DNA from: Burkholderia territorii
Lineage (GTDB): Bacteria > Pseudomonadota > Gammaproteobacteria > Burkholderiales > Burkholderiaceae
DNA: 64,000 nucleotides
Assembly (NCBI RefSeq): GCF_902833055.1
Contig: NZ_CADFEJ010000004.1
Location: 372,001-436,000, forward strand
Reading direction: 5' to 3'
Shown here piece by piece: positions 9,502 through 18,721 of this stretch. Below the pieces are notes generated by a model that ran no database searches, was not told the DNA's origin, and worked only from the letters and a program-made list of their open reading frames with translations. Made by a program: the position numbers and the translations under genes. Numbering within the stretch: the first letter of the stretch is position 1; every line of letters starts with the position of its first letter.

Positions 9502-10761
9502 TCAGTGTGCCTGTTCCGACGGTGTCGCGGCCGGCTCGCCGGCGGTCGCATCGCCGTTCTCGACGCGCGTTTCCGGCATCGCGAGCCAGACCAGCAGCAC
9601 CGCGAGCGCGCCGGCGGCGGCGAGCCCGAAGAAGCTGACCGCGTTACCGAAGTGATCGGCGACAAAGCCGGCCACGGCCGTGCTGAGCGTCGCGCCGATG
9701 CCGGCCGCGAGACCGAACAACCCGATGCACAGGTTGTAGCGGCCCTTGCCGCCCGCGACGTCGGCCGCGATCAGCGGCAGCATCACGCCGAACACCGCCG
9801 CGCTGATGCCGTCGAGCATCTGCACCGGCACGAGCAGGTACGGGCTGCTCACGCCGGCGAACAGCAGCGCACGCACCGGCAGCGCCGAGAAGCCGAGCAG
9901 CAGGATCGGCCGGCGCCCCCAGCGCTGCGCGGAGCGGCCGACCCACGGCGACAGCATCGCGACGATCGCCTGCGGCACGATGATGCACGCGGCGATCACG
10001 AGCTGCACGTTCTCGCCCATGCCGGCCGTCACTTCGCCGGCCGCGAGGTTGAGCATCGCGGCGTTCGACAGGTGGAACAGCACGACGCATGCCGCGAAGA
10101 TCAGCATCCGGCGATCGCGCAGCAGCTCGAGCAGCGTCTCGCGTTCCTCGCCTTCGTCGTGCGCGTCGGGTTTCGACGCATGCGGGATCACTTCGTGTGT
10201 CGGCTGGATCATCGCGAGCGCGAACAGCGCGGGCAACGCCAGCACCGCGGTCAGCCAGAACACCGCGCGCGCGGAGAAATACTCGCCGGTGAGTCCCATC
10301 AGGCCAGCCGCGATCGCGCTGCCGATCGATGCCCAGCGCGCGTTGCGGCCGAGCCGGTCGCCGAGATCGGCGCGGCCGACCAGCGAGAACGAGATCGCGG
10401 CCATCGCGGGCACGAGCATGCAGCTCGCGAAGCCGTGGAACACTTCGGCCGCGATCACCGGCACGATCGTCGGGCTCGACGCGAGCAGCACCGCGGACAG
10501 GATGATGGCCGCGATCGCCCACGCGGCCGCGCCTTTCTTGTTCTTCAGCGCATCGACTGCGGCGCCGCCCGGCACCTGGCTGACCATCGCGCTGATCGTG
10601 CCGATCGACAGCACCATGCCGATCTCGCCCTGCGTCCACTTGTGCGATGCGAGGTAGGACGCGATGAACGGACCGAAACCGGTTTGAACGTTTGCAACGA
10701 AAAAGTTGAGCCAGTCGAGGGCCCGGAGACTGCGAACGCTGACGGAATGCTTGATCGTCAT
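9502..10761 (-). CDS. MFS transporter
   Basis: A 419-residue major facilitator with twelve predicted helices. The N-terminal helix region is LRALDWLNFFVANVQTGFGP, followed by the family loop motif around QVPGGAAVDALKNKKGAA. A charged central loop (about residues 190-215, rich in His, Asp and Glu) separates the two halves. The start at 10761 overlaps the stop of the upstream PRC-barrel lipoprotein gene by four bases (ATGA), so the two are translationally coupled. The substrate is not evident. Confidence 0.85.
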   Translation of the reverse strand: MTIKHSVSVRSLRALDWLNFFVANVQTGFGPFIASYLASHKWTQGEIGMVLSIGTISAMVSQVPGGAAVDALKNKKGAAAWAIAAIILSAVLLASSPTIVPVIAAEVFHGFASCMLVPAMAAISFSLVGRADLGDRLGRNARWASIGSAIAAGLMGLTGEYFSARAVFWLTAVLALPALFALAMIQPTHEVIPHASKPDAHDEGEERETLLELLRDRRMLIFAACVVLFHLSNAAMLNLAAGEVTAGMGENVQLVIAACIIVPQAIVAMLSPWVGRSAQRWGRRPILLLGFSALPVRALLFAGVSSPYLLVPVQMLDGISAAVFGVMLPLIAADVAGGKGRYNLCIGLFGLAAGIGATLSTAVAGFVADHFGNAVSFFGLAAAGALAVLLVWLAMPETRVENGDATAGEPAATPSEQAH

Positions 10762-11723
10762 CGGGCGGCACTCGCAGGCGAAGCCGGCGCGGCGGCGACA
10801 GCCGGCGGCGAAACCACGACGATCGGCTTGTCGGCCACGTACGGCGGCGCCGCCTTGATCTGCGCGTCGTTCAGGTCGAGTTGCGGACGCAGCGCCTTGT
10901 CGCGCGTGACGAAGCGCAGCGCGCCCCAGCTCGCGGCGATCGAGCGGCGGTCGGTGTTGACGAGCCCGCCGAGGTCGAGCACGACGGCCTGCGGTTGCGC
11001 GCCGCGGTCGATCAGCACGTCGACGACCCGGCCGATCTTCGTGCCGTTCGGGCGTTCGACGTCGCTGTCGAGCAGCGTCAGTCGCGTCGCGGGCGACGCC
11101 GCGGCCGAGCCCGACAGCGGCACGGCCTTGGGCCGGGCGGCCGGCGGCAGGTCGCCCGACGGGACGTCGAGCACGATCGGCTCCTGTTTGCCGCCCGGCG
11201 TGAAGCGGAACACGTTCCACGGGAAGACGACCTTGCGGTCGCCGACACCCATGAAGCCCTGCAGGTTGACGATCATCTCGCGCGGTTTGCCGCTTGCGTC
11301 GGTGACCATGTCGACCGCGCGGCCGATCACCTTGCCGTTGCGGCGCGCGACTTCGCTGTCGAGCAGCGCATGGATCTGCGAGCGCTCGAGCGGGCGTGTC
11401 GCGATGAGCGGCGGCGGGGGCGGCGGAGGCGGCGTCGGCGATTCGGGGCGCTGCACCGGCTTCGGCTTCGTCACTTCACGGTGCGGCTTCTTCGGCGCTT
11501 CCGGTTCCTCCGGCTGGACGAGCGGCGGCACGGGCGGCATCGTCAGCGGTTCGCCGGCGGTTTCCTCGACGGGTTCGACGAGCGCCTCGCTGATCGGCGC
11601 GGGCGGATTCTGCGTTGGCAGCAGCCCGCAGCCGGACAGCAGCGCGGCGGCCGAGAGAGCCAGCAAGACCGTCGAGGACGGGAACGACATGCGGGGTGCG
11701 GGAAACGGAGGTCCGCCGCTCAT
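10758..11723 (-). CDS. Lipoprotein with two PRC-barrel domains
   Basis: A 321-residue predicted lipoprotein. The signal segment ends in the lipobox ALLSGC near residue 32, followed by a Pro/Glu-rich linker that includes a run of eight prolines. Two PRC-barrel repeats follow: one around VIGRAVDMVTDASGKPREMI and one around KIGRVVDVLIDRGAQPQAVV. Start 11723 is preferred because GGAG lies nine bases before it; ATG 11690 would give a shorter signal peptide. PRC barrels are small beta folds found in photosynthetic reaction centres and RimM. An envelope-anchored tandem version coupled to an MFS transporter is unusual, and its role is unknown. Confidence 0.7.
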   Translation of the reverse strand: MSGGPPFPAPRMSFPSSTVLLALSAAALLSGCGLLPTQNPPAPISEALVEPVEETAGEPLTMPPVPPLVQPEEPEAPKKPHREVTKPKPVQRPESPTPPPPPPPPLIATRPLERSQIHALLDSEVARRNGKVIGRAVDMVTDASGKPREMIVNLQGFMGVGDRKVVFPWNVFRFTPGGKQEPIVLDVPSGDLPPAARPKAVPLSGSAAASPATRLTLLDSDVERPNGTKIGRVVDVLIDRGAQPQAVVLDLGGLVNTDRRSIAASWGALRFVTRDKALRPQLDLNDAQIKAAPPYVADKPIVVVSPPAVAAAPASPASAAR

Positions 11724-11924
11724 TGATACTCACTCCATGGGTCGGGGCCGCGCGCAGGCGCGCGGCTGGCGATGGATGGCGGGTGCGGGCGGCGCACCGC
11801 GCGAGGTGAGAGTTTAACGTGTCTTCCTTTCAGGACCGATTTCTGCGGAGGATTGGGCGCGCGATGGCGGGGAAATGGCGGGGATCGAGCGCCGAAAGTG
11901 CGTTGGCGAGGGCGCCAAAGAACA

Positions 11925-11958
11925 CGGCGCCCGACCGTCGACGACGGAGCGGGCGCCG
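11925..11958 (-). terminator. Possible terminator of yggL
   Basis: A 9-bp stem (CGGCGCCCG 11925-11933 with CGGGCGCCG 11950-11958), read leftward, is followed by a short T-rich stretch (TGTTCTTT). It begins 26 bases after the yggL stop. Confidence 0.45.
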
Positions 11959-11983
11959 CATGAGGCGCGGAGCAACCGGAACG

Positions 11984-12319
11984 TCAGGCTTCCGGATACC
12001 ACGCGTCGCTGAATTCGCTGACCTGGACGTCGGTCAGCTCCGGACGCGCGGCCAGCCATGCGCGCACGTTCTCGCGGTCGGCATCGGTCGTCGTGCCGCG
12101 CGGCGCGCCGGAGATCACGTAAGCGCCGATTCCTTCGTCGGCGGACGCGACGGTCAACAGCCCGTTGGCTTCGACGAAATCGATGAATGCATCGATCAAC
12201 TGGCCGCGTTCGAGATCGGACAGCTCGTTGCGGTATTGCGCGGTCGCGTTGAACGCGAGTTCCTGGAACTCGGCGATGTGCAGTTTCTTGCGCTGGCGGC
12301 GGTTGTGGCGTTTGCTCAT
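11984..12319 (-). CDS. yggL: YggL (DUF469) family, ribosome-associated protein
   Basis: A 111-residue small protein. The basic N-terminus MSKRHNRRQRKKLHIAEFQE is followed by an acidic alpha/beta body containing GLLTVASADEGIGAYVISG. This matches the YggL/DUF469 family, which in E. coli binds the 50S subunit. The start at 12319 is set by the conserved MSKR beginning. It stands alone between the lipoprotein gene and rng. Function beyond ribosome association is not established. Confidence 0.8.
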   Translation of the reverse strand: MSKRHNRRQRKKLHIAEFQELAFNATAQYRNELSDLERGQLIDAFIDFVEANGLLTVASADEGIGAYVISGAPRGTTTDADRENVRAWLAARPELTDVQVSEFSDAWYPEA

Positions 12320-12440
12320 GGTGTGGGATGAACGAGAAGAGGAAAGAGACAGCGGCAGCGCGCGCGTCTGCGACATGCGCGAGCGGCCGGTGCCGCGTTG
12401 GATCGCCGCGCGGCAGAGCGTGCGGCGGGCAGACGGAACG

Positions 12441-13910
12441 TCACATCAGCACGATATCGTACTGCTCCTGGCTCAGGTTCGACTCGACCTGCAGCGATAC
12501 CGGCTTGCCGATGAAGTCGATCAGCATCGCGAGATGCTGCGACTCCTCGTCGAGGAACAGATCGATCACCTGTTGCGCCGCGATCACGCGGAATTCGCGC
12601 GGGTTGAACTGGCGCGACTCGCGCAGGATTTCGCGCAGGATGTCGTAGCACACGGTGCGCGACGTCTTCACCTGGCCCTTGCCCTGGCAAGTGGGGCAAG
12701 GCTCGCACAGCACGTGCGCGAGCGATTCGCGCGTGCGCTTGCGCGTCATCTCGACGAGCCCGAGCTGCGAGAAGCCGTTGACCGTCACGCGCGTGCGATC
12801 GCGCGACAGCGCCTTCTTCAGCTCCGACAGCACCGCGTCGCGATGCTCGGCGTTCTCCATGTCGATGAAGTCGATGATGATGATCCCGCCGAGGTTGCGC
12901 AGCCGCAGTTGCCGCGCGATCGTATGTGCGGCCTCGAGATTGGTCTTGAAGATCGTGTCGTCGAAGTTGCGCGCGCCGACGTAGCCGCCGGTGTTCACGT
13001 CGATCGTCGTCATCGCCTCGGTCTGGTCGATCATCAGATAGCCGCCCGACTTCAGGTCGACACGGCGCGACAGCGCGCGCTGGATCTCCGTCTCGATGTT
13101 GTACAGGTCGAACAGCGGCCGCTCGCCGGTGTAGTGGTGCAGCTTCGGGCTCACCGCCGGCGTGAACTCGCCCGCGAATTCCGCGAGGCGCTGGTAGGTT
13201 TCGCGCGAATCGACCTGGATGCGTGTCGTGTCGTCGTTCGCGAAATCGCGCAGCACGCGCTGCGCGAGATCGAGATCCTGGTACAGCAGGCTCGTCGCGG
13301 GCAGCCGCTGCGCCTGGGCGACGATCGTCGCCCACGTCTTGCGCAGATACGTGACGTCGGCCGCCAGTTCGTCGGATGTCGCGTCCTCGGCGATCGTGCG
13401 CACGATGTAGCCGCCTTTCTCGTCCGGCGGAATCACGGCGGTCAGCCGTGCGCGCACGGCCTCGCGCTCGGCCTCGCTCTCGATCTTCTGCGAGATGCCG
13501 ATGTGCGGCTCCTGCGGCAGGTACACGAGCGTGCGGCCCGCGATGCTGACCTGCGTCGACAGTCGCGCTCCCTTCGTGCCGATCGGATCCTTGATCACCT
13601 GGACCATCAGCGTCTGGCCTTCGAACACGGTCTTCTCGATCGGCTGATGCGGCGCGCCCGACTGCGGCTCGCCCGCGAGGCGCGGATGCCAGATGTCCGC
13701 GACATGCAGGAATGCCGCGCGCTCGAGGCCGATGTCGATGAACGCCGACTGCATGCCGGGCAGCACGCGCACGACCTTGCCGAGGTAGATGTTGCCGACA
13801 CGCCCGCGCGACAGCGTGCGCTCGACATGAAGCTCCTGCACCGCGCCTTGCTGCACGAGTGCGACCCGCGTTTCCTGCGGCGTGAGGTTGATCAGGATTT
13901 CTTCGTTCAT
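12441..13910 (-). CDS. rng: Ribonuclease G
   Basis: A 489-residue endoribonuclease of the RNase E/G family, which matures the 5' end of 16S rRNA and degrades mRNA. The N-terminus MNEEILINLTPQETRVALVQ leads into an S1 domain (VGNIYLGKVVRVLPGMQSAF). The catalytic region holds GGIIIIDFIDMENAEHRDAV, with the magnesium-binding aspartates. The zinc-link CEPCPTCQGKG joins subunits. The length fits RNase G rather than RNase E, which has a long C-terminal scaffold. It lies 8 bases after maf on the same strand and is clearly in an operon with it. Confidence 0.95.
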   Translation of the reverse strand: MNEEILINLTPQETRVALVQQGAVQELHVERTLSRGRVGNIYLGKVVRVLPGMQSAFIDIGLERAAFLHVADIWHPRLAGEPQSGAPHQPIEKTVFEGQTLMVQVIKDPIGTKGARLSTQVSIAGRTLVYLPQEPHIGISQKIESEAEREAVRARLTAVIPPDEKGGYIVRTIAEDATSDELAADVTYLRKTWATIVAQAQRLPATSLLYQDLDLAQRVLRDFANDDTTRIQVDSRETYQRLAEFAGEFTPAVSPKLHHYTGERPLFDLYNIETEIQRALSRRVDLKSGGYLMIDQTEAMTTIDVNTGGYVGARNFDDTIFKTNLEAAHTIARQLRLRNLGGIIIIDFIDMENAEHRDAVLSELKKALSRDRTRVTVNGFSQLGLVEMTRKRTRESLAHVLCEPCPTCQGKGQVKTSRTVCYDILREILRESRQFNPREFRVIAAQQVIDLFLDEESQHLAMLIDFIGKPVSLQVESNLSQEQYDIVLM

Positions 13911-13918
13911 GGTGGCAT

Positions 13919-14551
13919 TCAGAAGTCGACGCGCGCGGCGCGCAGCAGTGCCGCGGTCTCAAAAAGGGGCAGACCCATGATACCCGAATGGGAGCCTTCG
14001 ATTCGCTCGATGAATTCGGCCGCGCGCCCCTGGATCGCGTAGGCGCCGGCCTTGCCGAACGGTTCGCGGGTGTCGACGTAACGTTCGAACGCCTCGCGCG
14101 GCGCGGCCGCGAAGCGCACCGACGAGCGCGACAGCGCGGGCGGCAGCAGTTCGCCGTCGGCGCCGATCACCGCGACGGCGGTGAGCACTTCGTGTTCGCG
14201 GCCCGCGAGGCGGGTCAGCATCGCGAGCGCGTCGCCGGCGTCGGCCGGCTTGCCGAGGATCGCGCCGTCGATCGTCACGGTGGTGTCCGCAACCAGCACC
14301 GGCGCCGCCGGCTTGCCGCTCGCGACGAGACGCGCACGCGCGGCCTCCGCCTTCGCGACGGTCACGCGTTGCACATACGCATCGGCGGCTTCGCCGGGCA
14401 ATTCGGCTTCGAGCGCCTCGGCATCTTCGTCGGGGCGCGGCAGCAGCAATTCGAAGCGCACGCCGATCTGCTGCAGCAGTTCTTGCCGGCGCGGGCTTTG
14501 CGAAGCGAGGTAAAGGGTCGGGAAAAGGGCGGCAGGCGTGCTGGACGGCAT
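13919..14551 (-). CDS. maf: Maf nucleotide pyrophosphatase
   Basis: A 210-residue Maf/HAM1-like protein that hydrolyses non-canonical or excess nucleoside triphosphates (dTTP/UTP in the YhdE branch). The diagnostic N-terminal motif is [35 protein letters not shown] and the later [19 protein letters not shown] match the family's active-site segments. It sits between rlmH and rng, the usual betaproteobacterial order, and the 8-base gap to rng implies co-transcription. The start at ATG 14551 leaves a short Ala/Pro-rich lead before the conserved core. Confidence 0.92.
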   Translation of the reverse strand: MPSSTPAALFPTLYLASQSPRRQELLQQIGVRFELLLPRPDEDAEALEAELPGEAADAYVQRVTVAKAEAARARLVASGKPAAPVLVADTTVTIDGAILGKPADAGDALAMLTRLAGREHEVLTAVAVIGADGELLPPALSRSSVRFAAAPREAFERYVDTREPFGKAGAYAIQGRAAEFIERIEGSHSGIMGLPLFETAALLRAARVDF

Positions 14552-14602
14552 GGTGTCGTTATCTCGTTGAGCGCGCGCGGCGCGCGTCCCGAGGACGACG
14601 CG

Positions 14603-15073
14603 TCATGCGCGGTGATAAGGGTGATTCTGCGTGATGCTCCACGCCCGGTAAAGCTGTTCGGCGAGCAGCACGCGCACCATCCCGTGCGGCAGCGTCATGC
14701 TCGAGATGCGCAGCAGCAGGTCGGCGCGCGTCTTGAGTTCCGGATCGAGTCCGTCGGCGCCGCCGATCACGAACGCGACGTCACGGCCGTCCTGCTGCCA
14801 GCCGGGCAGCGCCTGCGCGAGCTGCATGGTGGTCCAGTCGCGGCCGCGCTCGTCGAGCGCGACGATGCGCGCGCCCTTCGGCAGCGCGGCCTCGATCTTC
14901 TGCCGCTCGGCCGCCATCACGCTTTCCGCGCTGCGGCCGCCCGAACGCAGTTCGGGCTTGATCTCGCGCAGCTCGATGCGCAGCTCGGGCGGCATCCGCT
15001 TCGTGTATTCGTCGAAGCCGGACGCGATCCAGCCGGGCATCTTGTGGCCGACCGCGAGGATGAAAAGCTTCAT
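14603..15073 (-). CDS. rlmH: 23S rRNA pseudouridine-1915 N3-methyltransferase RlmH
   Basis: A 156-residue SPOUT methyltransferase that methylates pseudouridine 1915 in helix 69 of 23S rRNA on the assembled 70S ribosome. The N-terminus [20 protein letters not shown] is family-typical. The trefoil-knot region holds [14 protein letters not shown], and the C-terminus [20 protein letters not shown] ends in the conserved basic/aromatic tail. It lies 19 bases after rsfS, forming the common rsfS-rlmH pair of ribosome-associated factors. Confidence 0.95.
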   Translation of the reverse strand: MKLFILAVGHKMPGWIASGFDEYTKRMPPELRIELREIKPELRSGGRSAESVMAAERQKIEAALPKGARIVALDERGRDWTTMQLAQALPGWQQDGRDVAFVIGGADGLDPELKTRADLLLRISSMTLPHGMVRVLLAEQLYRAWSITQNHPYHRA

Positions 15074-15092
15074 CGGGACGACTCGCTGCGGC

Positions 15093-15539
15093 TCAGCGGC
15101 GGCGGGCCGCCGTCTTGCGCGCAGCGCGTGCGGGCGCTTCTTCCTCGTCGTCCTCGTCTTCGCCGGCCGTCGCGACGCCGTTCGCGCCCTTGCCGCCGCC
15201 GAGCTTCATCCGCACGGGCTTGTCGCCCCAGATTTCCTCGAGGTTGTAGTACTGGCGCAGGGCCGGTTGCAGGATGTGCACGATTGCGTCGCCGCAGTCG
15301 ACCAGCACCCATTCGCCCGTGTCTTCGCCTTCGGAGCTGACGATGTCGCCGCCGGCTTCCTTGACCTTGTCGCGCACGCTCGACGCGAGCGCCTTGGTCT
15401 GCCGGTTCGACGTGCCCGACGCGACGATCACGCGGTCGAACAGTTCGGTCAGGTGGCTGGTGTTGAACACCTTGATGTCTTGCGCCTTGATGTCTTCGAG
15501 AGCGTCGACGATCACGCGCTGCAGTTTGCGGATATCCAT
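15093..15539 (-). CDS. rsfS: Ribosome silencing factor RsfS
   Basis: A 148-residue RsfS/Iojap protein, which binds uL14 and blocks subunit joining under starvation. The N-terminus [20 protein letters not shown] is followed by [19 protein letters not shown] and [13 protein letters not shown], all conserved. The C-terminus adds a 30-residue acidic-then-basic tail ([16 protein letters not shown]) beyond the core, as in other Burkholderia. The start at 15539 lies four bases after the nadD stop, so the two are tightly coupled. Confidence 0.93.
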   Translation of the reverse strand: MDIRKLQRVIVDALEDIKAQDIKVFNTSHLTELFDRVIVASGTSNRQTKALASSVRDKVKEAGGDIVSSEGEDTGEWVLVDCGDAIVHILQPALRQYYNLEEIWGDKPVRMKLGGGKGANGVATAGEDEDDEEEAPARAARKTAARRR

Positions 15540-15543
15540 GGAA

Positions 15544-16257
15544 TCAGGAATGGTAGAGACGATGTTGAAGAATATAGGCCCAGACGGCGGCCGGCACATG
15601 CTCGGCCAACGCATCGGGCATTTGCGCGTGACGCGCGATGCATTCGCGCAGGTGCGCACGGATGTCGGTTGCGGCGATATCGAACGCCAGCGTCGTGTCG
15701 ATCAGCAAGTGGCCGGCCGGCGTCGCCTTCAGCACGTCGGCGCCGGCCTGACGCCGTGCGATTTCGCGTGCGACGTCGGGCGACGCCGCGCCGAGGTCGA
15801 ATCCCGGGCGCGTCGCCGCGCAGACGTGCGCGTAGTCGAACAGCCGGCGCCAGTCGCGCCACGTGTCGAGCCGCACCAGCTGGTCGGCGCCGATCAGCAG
15901 CGACAGCGACGCCTCGGGGCCGATCCGCTCGCGCCAGCGCGCAAGCGTCTCGACGGTATAGGTCGGCCCCGCGTGCTCGATCTCGTCGGTGGCGACGGTG
16001 ACCGTCACGCCGGGCAGCGACAGCGAACCGGCAGCGGCGCGCGTCATCGCGAGCCGATGCTCGGCGGCCGACACATCGCGCTTCTGGTACGGCTGTCCGG
16101 CGGGCAGCAGTGCGAGCTCGGTCAGGCCGAGCACGTCGGCGAACCGGCGCGCGAGCGCGAGGTGGCCGTCGTGGATCGGATCGAACGTGCCGCCCAGCAG
16201 GCCGATGCGACGTAACGGCGGGTGCGGCTGCGGGGCGGGGCGGGCGGTGGTGTCCAG
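15544..16257 (-). CDS. nadD: Nicotinate-nucleotide adenylyltransferase NadD, apparent CTG start
   Basis: NadD converts nicotinate mononucleotide to deamido-NAD in NAD synthesis. The conserved core starts [20 protein letters not shown], with the nucleotidyltransferase HxGH signature, and continues with [15 protein letters not shown] and [14 protein letters not shown]. No ATG, GTG or TTG exists in frame between the hemF stop (16297) and this core. The first available start is GTG 16134, which would delete the active site. CTG 16257 has AGGA seven bases before it and gives a full-length 237-residue protein, so it is taken as the start. A sequencing error is the alternative. Confidence 0.85.
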   Translation of the reverse strand: MDTTARPAPQPHPPLRRIGLLGGTFDPIHDGHLALARRFADVLGLTELALLPAGQPYQKRDVSAAEHRLAMTRAAAGSLSLPGVTVTVATDEIEHAGPTYTVETLARWRERIGPEASLSLLIGADQLVRLDTWRDWRRLFDYAHVCAATRPGFDLGAASPDVAREIARRQAGADVLKATPAGHLLIDTTLAFDIAATDIRAHLRECIARHAQMPDALAEHVPAAVWAYILQHRLYHS

Positions 16258-16296
16258 AAAAACGTCCTGTTCTTGGGGCAGCGGGACGCGGCGGGT

Positions 16297-17217
16297 TCAG
16301 ACCCAGTCGCGCGGCACGAGGAACTCGCTCAGGCGCGCTTCGGGCGAGCCCGGCTCGGGTTGCCAGTTGTAGCGCCAGTTCGCGACCGGCGGCATCGACA
16401 TCAGGATCGACTCCGTCCGGCCGCCGCTTTGCAGGCCGAACAGCGTGCCGCGGTCGAACACGAGGTTGAATTCCACGTAGCGGCCGCGCCGGTAAGCCTG
16501 GAAGTCGCGTTCGCGCTCGCCGTACGGCAGCGCGACGCGGCGTTCGACGATCGGCAAATACGCGTTCAGGAACGCGTCGCCGACGCCTTGCATCATCTCG
16601 AACGAGCGTTCGAATCCGGGCTCGGAGAAATCGTCGAAGAAGATCCCGCCGATGCCGCGCGTCTCGTTGCGGTGCTTCAGGAAGAAATACTCGTCGCACC
16701 AGGTCTTGAAACGCGGATAGAGCTCGGCACCGAACGGATCGAGCGCGTCCTTGCAGGTCTGGTGGAAATGCCGCGCGTCGTCCTCGAACGGATAAACGGG
16801 TGTCAGATCCATGCCGCCGCCGAACCAGAAGATCGGCGCCTCGCCCGGCTTCGTCGCGATCAGCATCCGCACGTTCATGTGCACGGTCGGGCAGTACGGG
16901 TTGCGCGGGTGCAGCACGAGCGACACGCCGAGCGCCTCGAAGCCGCGGCCGGCCAGCTGCGGGCGCGCGGCGCTCGCCGACGGCGGCAGCGCGTCGCCCG
17001 CGACGTCGGAAAAGCCGATCCCCGCGCGCTCGAACACGCGGCCGCCTTCGAGAATCCGCGTGCAGCCGCCGCCGCGCAGGCGCTCTTGCGGCCCGCGCTG
17101 CCACGCGTCGGTCGCGAGCGGCGTGCCGTCGAGCGCGCCGAGCGCGTCGGCGATGCGTGTCTGCAGGCCCTGGAGGTACGTGCGCACGCGGGCCACGTCG
17201 TAGGTCGAATCGGTCAT
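16297..17217 (-). CDS. hemF: Oxygen-dependent coproporphyrinogen III oxidase
   Basis: A 306-residue HemF, which converts coproporphyrinogen III to protoporphyrinogen IX with oxygen in haem synthesis. Conserved blocks include [51 protein letters not shown] and [20 protein letters not shown]. The start at 17217 ([11 protein letters not shown]) is chosen over an upstream in-frame ATG because it matches the family length and lies after the purD terminator. nadD follows 39 bases downstream on the same strand. Confidence 0.95.
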   Translation of the reverse strand: MTDSTYDVARVRTYLQGLQTRIADALGALDGTPLATDAWQRGPQERLRGGGCTRILEGGRVFERAGIGFSDVAGDALPPSASAARPQLAGRGFEALGVSLVLHPRNPYCPTVHMNVRMLIATKPGEAPIFWFGGGMDLTPVYPFEDDARHFHQTCKDALDPFGAELYPRFKTWCDEYFFLKHRNETRGIGGIFFDDFSEPGFERSFEMMQGVGDAFLNAYLPIVERRVALPYGERERDFQAYRRGRYVEFNLVFDRGTLFGLQSGGRTESILMSMPPVANWRYNWQPEPGSPEARLSEFLVPRDWV

Positions 17218-17253
17218 GTCTGAACTGGGTGCCGCCGCGCGAAGCGGGGGCCG

Positions 17254-17295
17254 TAAAAAAGGCATCTGCCGGGCATTCTATCGAACCCCGGCAGA
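17254..17295 (-). terminator. Terminator after purD
   Basis: Read leftward, TCTGCCGGG (complement of 17287-17295) pairs with CCCGGCAGA (complement of 17265-17273). The stem is followed by a run of six T (complement of 17255-17260). It lies between purD and hemF. Confidence 0.8.
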
Positions 17296-17335
17296 GGAGG
17301 CCGCCGCTTGCGACGGCAAGGCGGCGGTCACGGCG

Positions 17336-18616
17336 TCACGCGCTCTTGCGGTTCAGCGCGCGGAAGCCGATGTCGCGGCGGTACTGCATGCCTTCGAAAT
17401 TGATCTGGTTGATCGTGTCGTACGCATGCTGCTGCGCTTCGCGCACCGAATCGGCGAGACCGACCACGCACAGCACGCGGCCGCCCGACGTGACGAGCTT
17501 GTCGCCTTCGGCGAGCGTCGTGCCCGCATGGAACGTGACGGCCTGCTCGGTTTCGGCCGGGATGCCGTTGATGCGGTCGCCCTTGCGCGGCGCGTCCGGA
17601 TAGCCGTGCGCGGCCAGCACGACGCCGAGCGCGGTGCGGCGGTCCCAGTCGAGCTCGACCGTGTCGAGCGTGCCCGCGATTGCCTGCTCGACGACCTTCG
17701 AGAAATCGCTCTTCAGGCGCGCCATGATCGGCTGCGTCTCGGGGTCGCCCATCCGGCAGTTGAACTCGAGCGTGCGCGGATTGCCATCCTTGTCGATCAT
17801 CAGGCCCGCATACAGGAAGCCCGTGAAGCGGATGCCGTCCTTCTCCATCCCGCGCACCGTCGGCATGATGATTTCGCGCATCACGCGCGCGTGCATCTGC
17901 GGCGTGACGATCGGCGCGGGCGAGTAGGCGCCCATGCCGCCCGTGTTCGGGCCGCGGTCCTCGTCGAGCAGGCGCTTGTGGTCCTGGCTCGAAGCCAGCG
18001 CCAGCGCGTGCTTGCCGTCGACCATCACGATGAAGCTCGCTTCCTCGCCGTCGAGGAATTCCTCGATCACGACGCGCGCGCCGGCATCGCCGAGCTTGTT
18101 GCCCGACAGCATCATGTCGATCGCGGCATGCGCTTCTTCCAGCGACATCGCGACGACGACGCCCTTGCCGGCCGCGAGGCCGTCGGCCTTCACGACGATC
18201 GGCGCGCCCTTCGCGTCGATGTACGCGTGTGCGGCGGCGGCGTCGGAGAAGGTTTCGTAGTCGGCGGTCGGGATGCCGTGGCGCTTCATGAACGCCTTCG
18301 CGAAATCCTTCGAGCTTTCGAGCTGCGCGGCTTCGCGGGTCGGCCCGAAGATCTTCAGGCCGCGTGCGCGGAACAGGTTGACGATGCCGGCCGCGAGCGG
18401 CGCTTCCGGCCCGACGAGCGTGAACGCGACGCCTTCGCTTTCCGCGAAATCGGCGAGCGCGTCGAGCGACGTGATGTCGACGTTCTTCAGACGCTCGTCC
18501 TGCGCCGTGCCGCCATTGCCGGGCGCGACGTAGACCATCTGGACACGCGGCGACTGCGCGAGCTTCCACGCCAGCGCATGTTCGCGGCCGCCGGAACCGA
18601 CGACGAGTAGTTTCAT
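17336..18616 (-). CDS. purD: Phosphoribosylamine-glycine ligase PurD
   Basis: A 426-residue GAR synthetase that joins glycine to phosphoribosylamine in purine synthesis. The N-terminus MKLLVVGSGGREHALAWKL is diagnostic. The ATP-grasp domain includes VVKADGLAAGKGVVVAMS and GPNTGGMGAYSPAPIV, and the metal-binding LEFNCRMGDPETQ follows. It is full length. Terminators on both sides (about 17270 and 18655) suggest it is transcribed alone. Confidence 0.97.
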   Translation of the reverse strand: MKLLVVGSGGREHALAWKLAQSPRVQMVYVAPGNGGTAQDERLKNVDITSLDALADFAESEGVAFTLVGPEAPLAAGIVNLFRARGLKIFGPTREAAQLESSKDFAKAFMKRHGIPTADYETFSDAAAAHAYIDAKGAPIVVKADGLAAGKGVVVAMSLEEAHAAIDMMLSGNKLGDAGARVVIEEFLDGEEASFIVMVDGKHALALASSQDHKRLLDEDRGPNTGGMGAYSPAPIVTPQMHARVMREIIMPTVRGMEKDGIRFTGFLYAGLMIDKDGNPRTLEFNCRMGDPETQPIMARLKSDFSKVVEQAIAGTLDTVELDWDRRTALGVVLAAHGYPDAPRKGDRINGIPAETEQAVTFHAGTTLAEGDKLVTSGGRVLCVVGLADSVREAQQHAYDTINQINFEGMQYRRDIGFRALNRKSA

Positions 18617-18635
18617 GGGATTCCCCGCAGACTAG

Positions 18636-18673
18636 AAAACAGGGCGGCCGGCGCGCTCAGGCGCGCCGGCCGC
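18636..18673 (-). terminator. Terminator after yebC
   Basis: A perfect 13-bp stem (18644-18656 with 18661-18673, loop TCAG), read leftward, is followed by CCTGTTTTC. It separates the YebC gene from purD. Confidence 0.65.
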
Positions 18674-18721
18674 GAAATCGGTCGGGCCGCCGCCGCGACG
18701 ATGCGCACGGCGGCCGGCATC

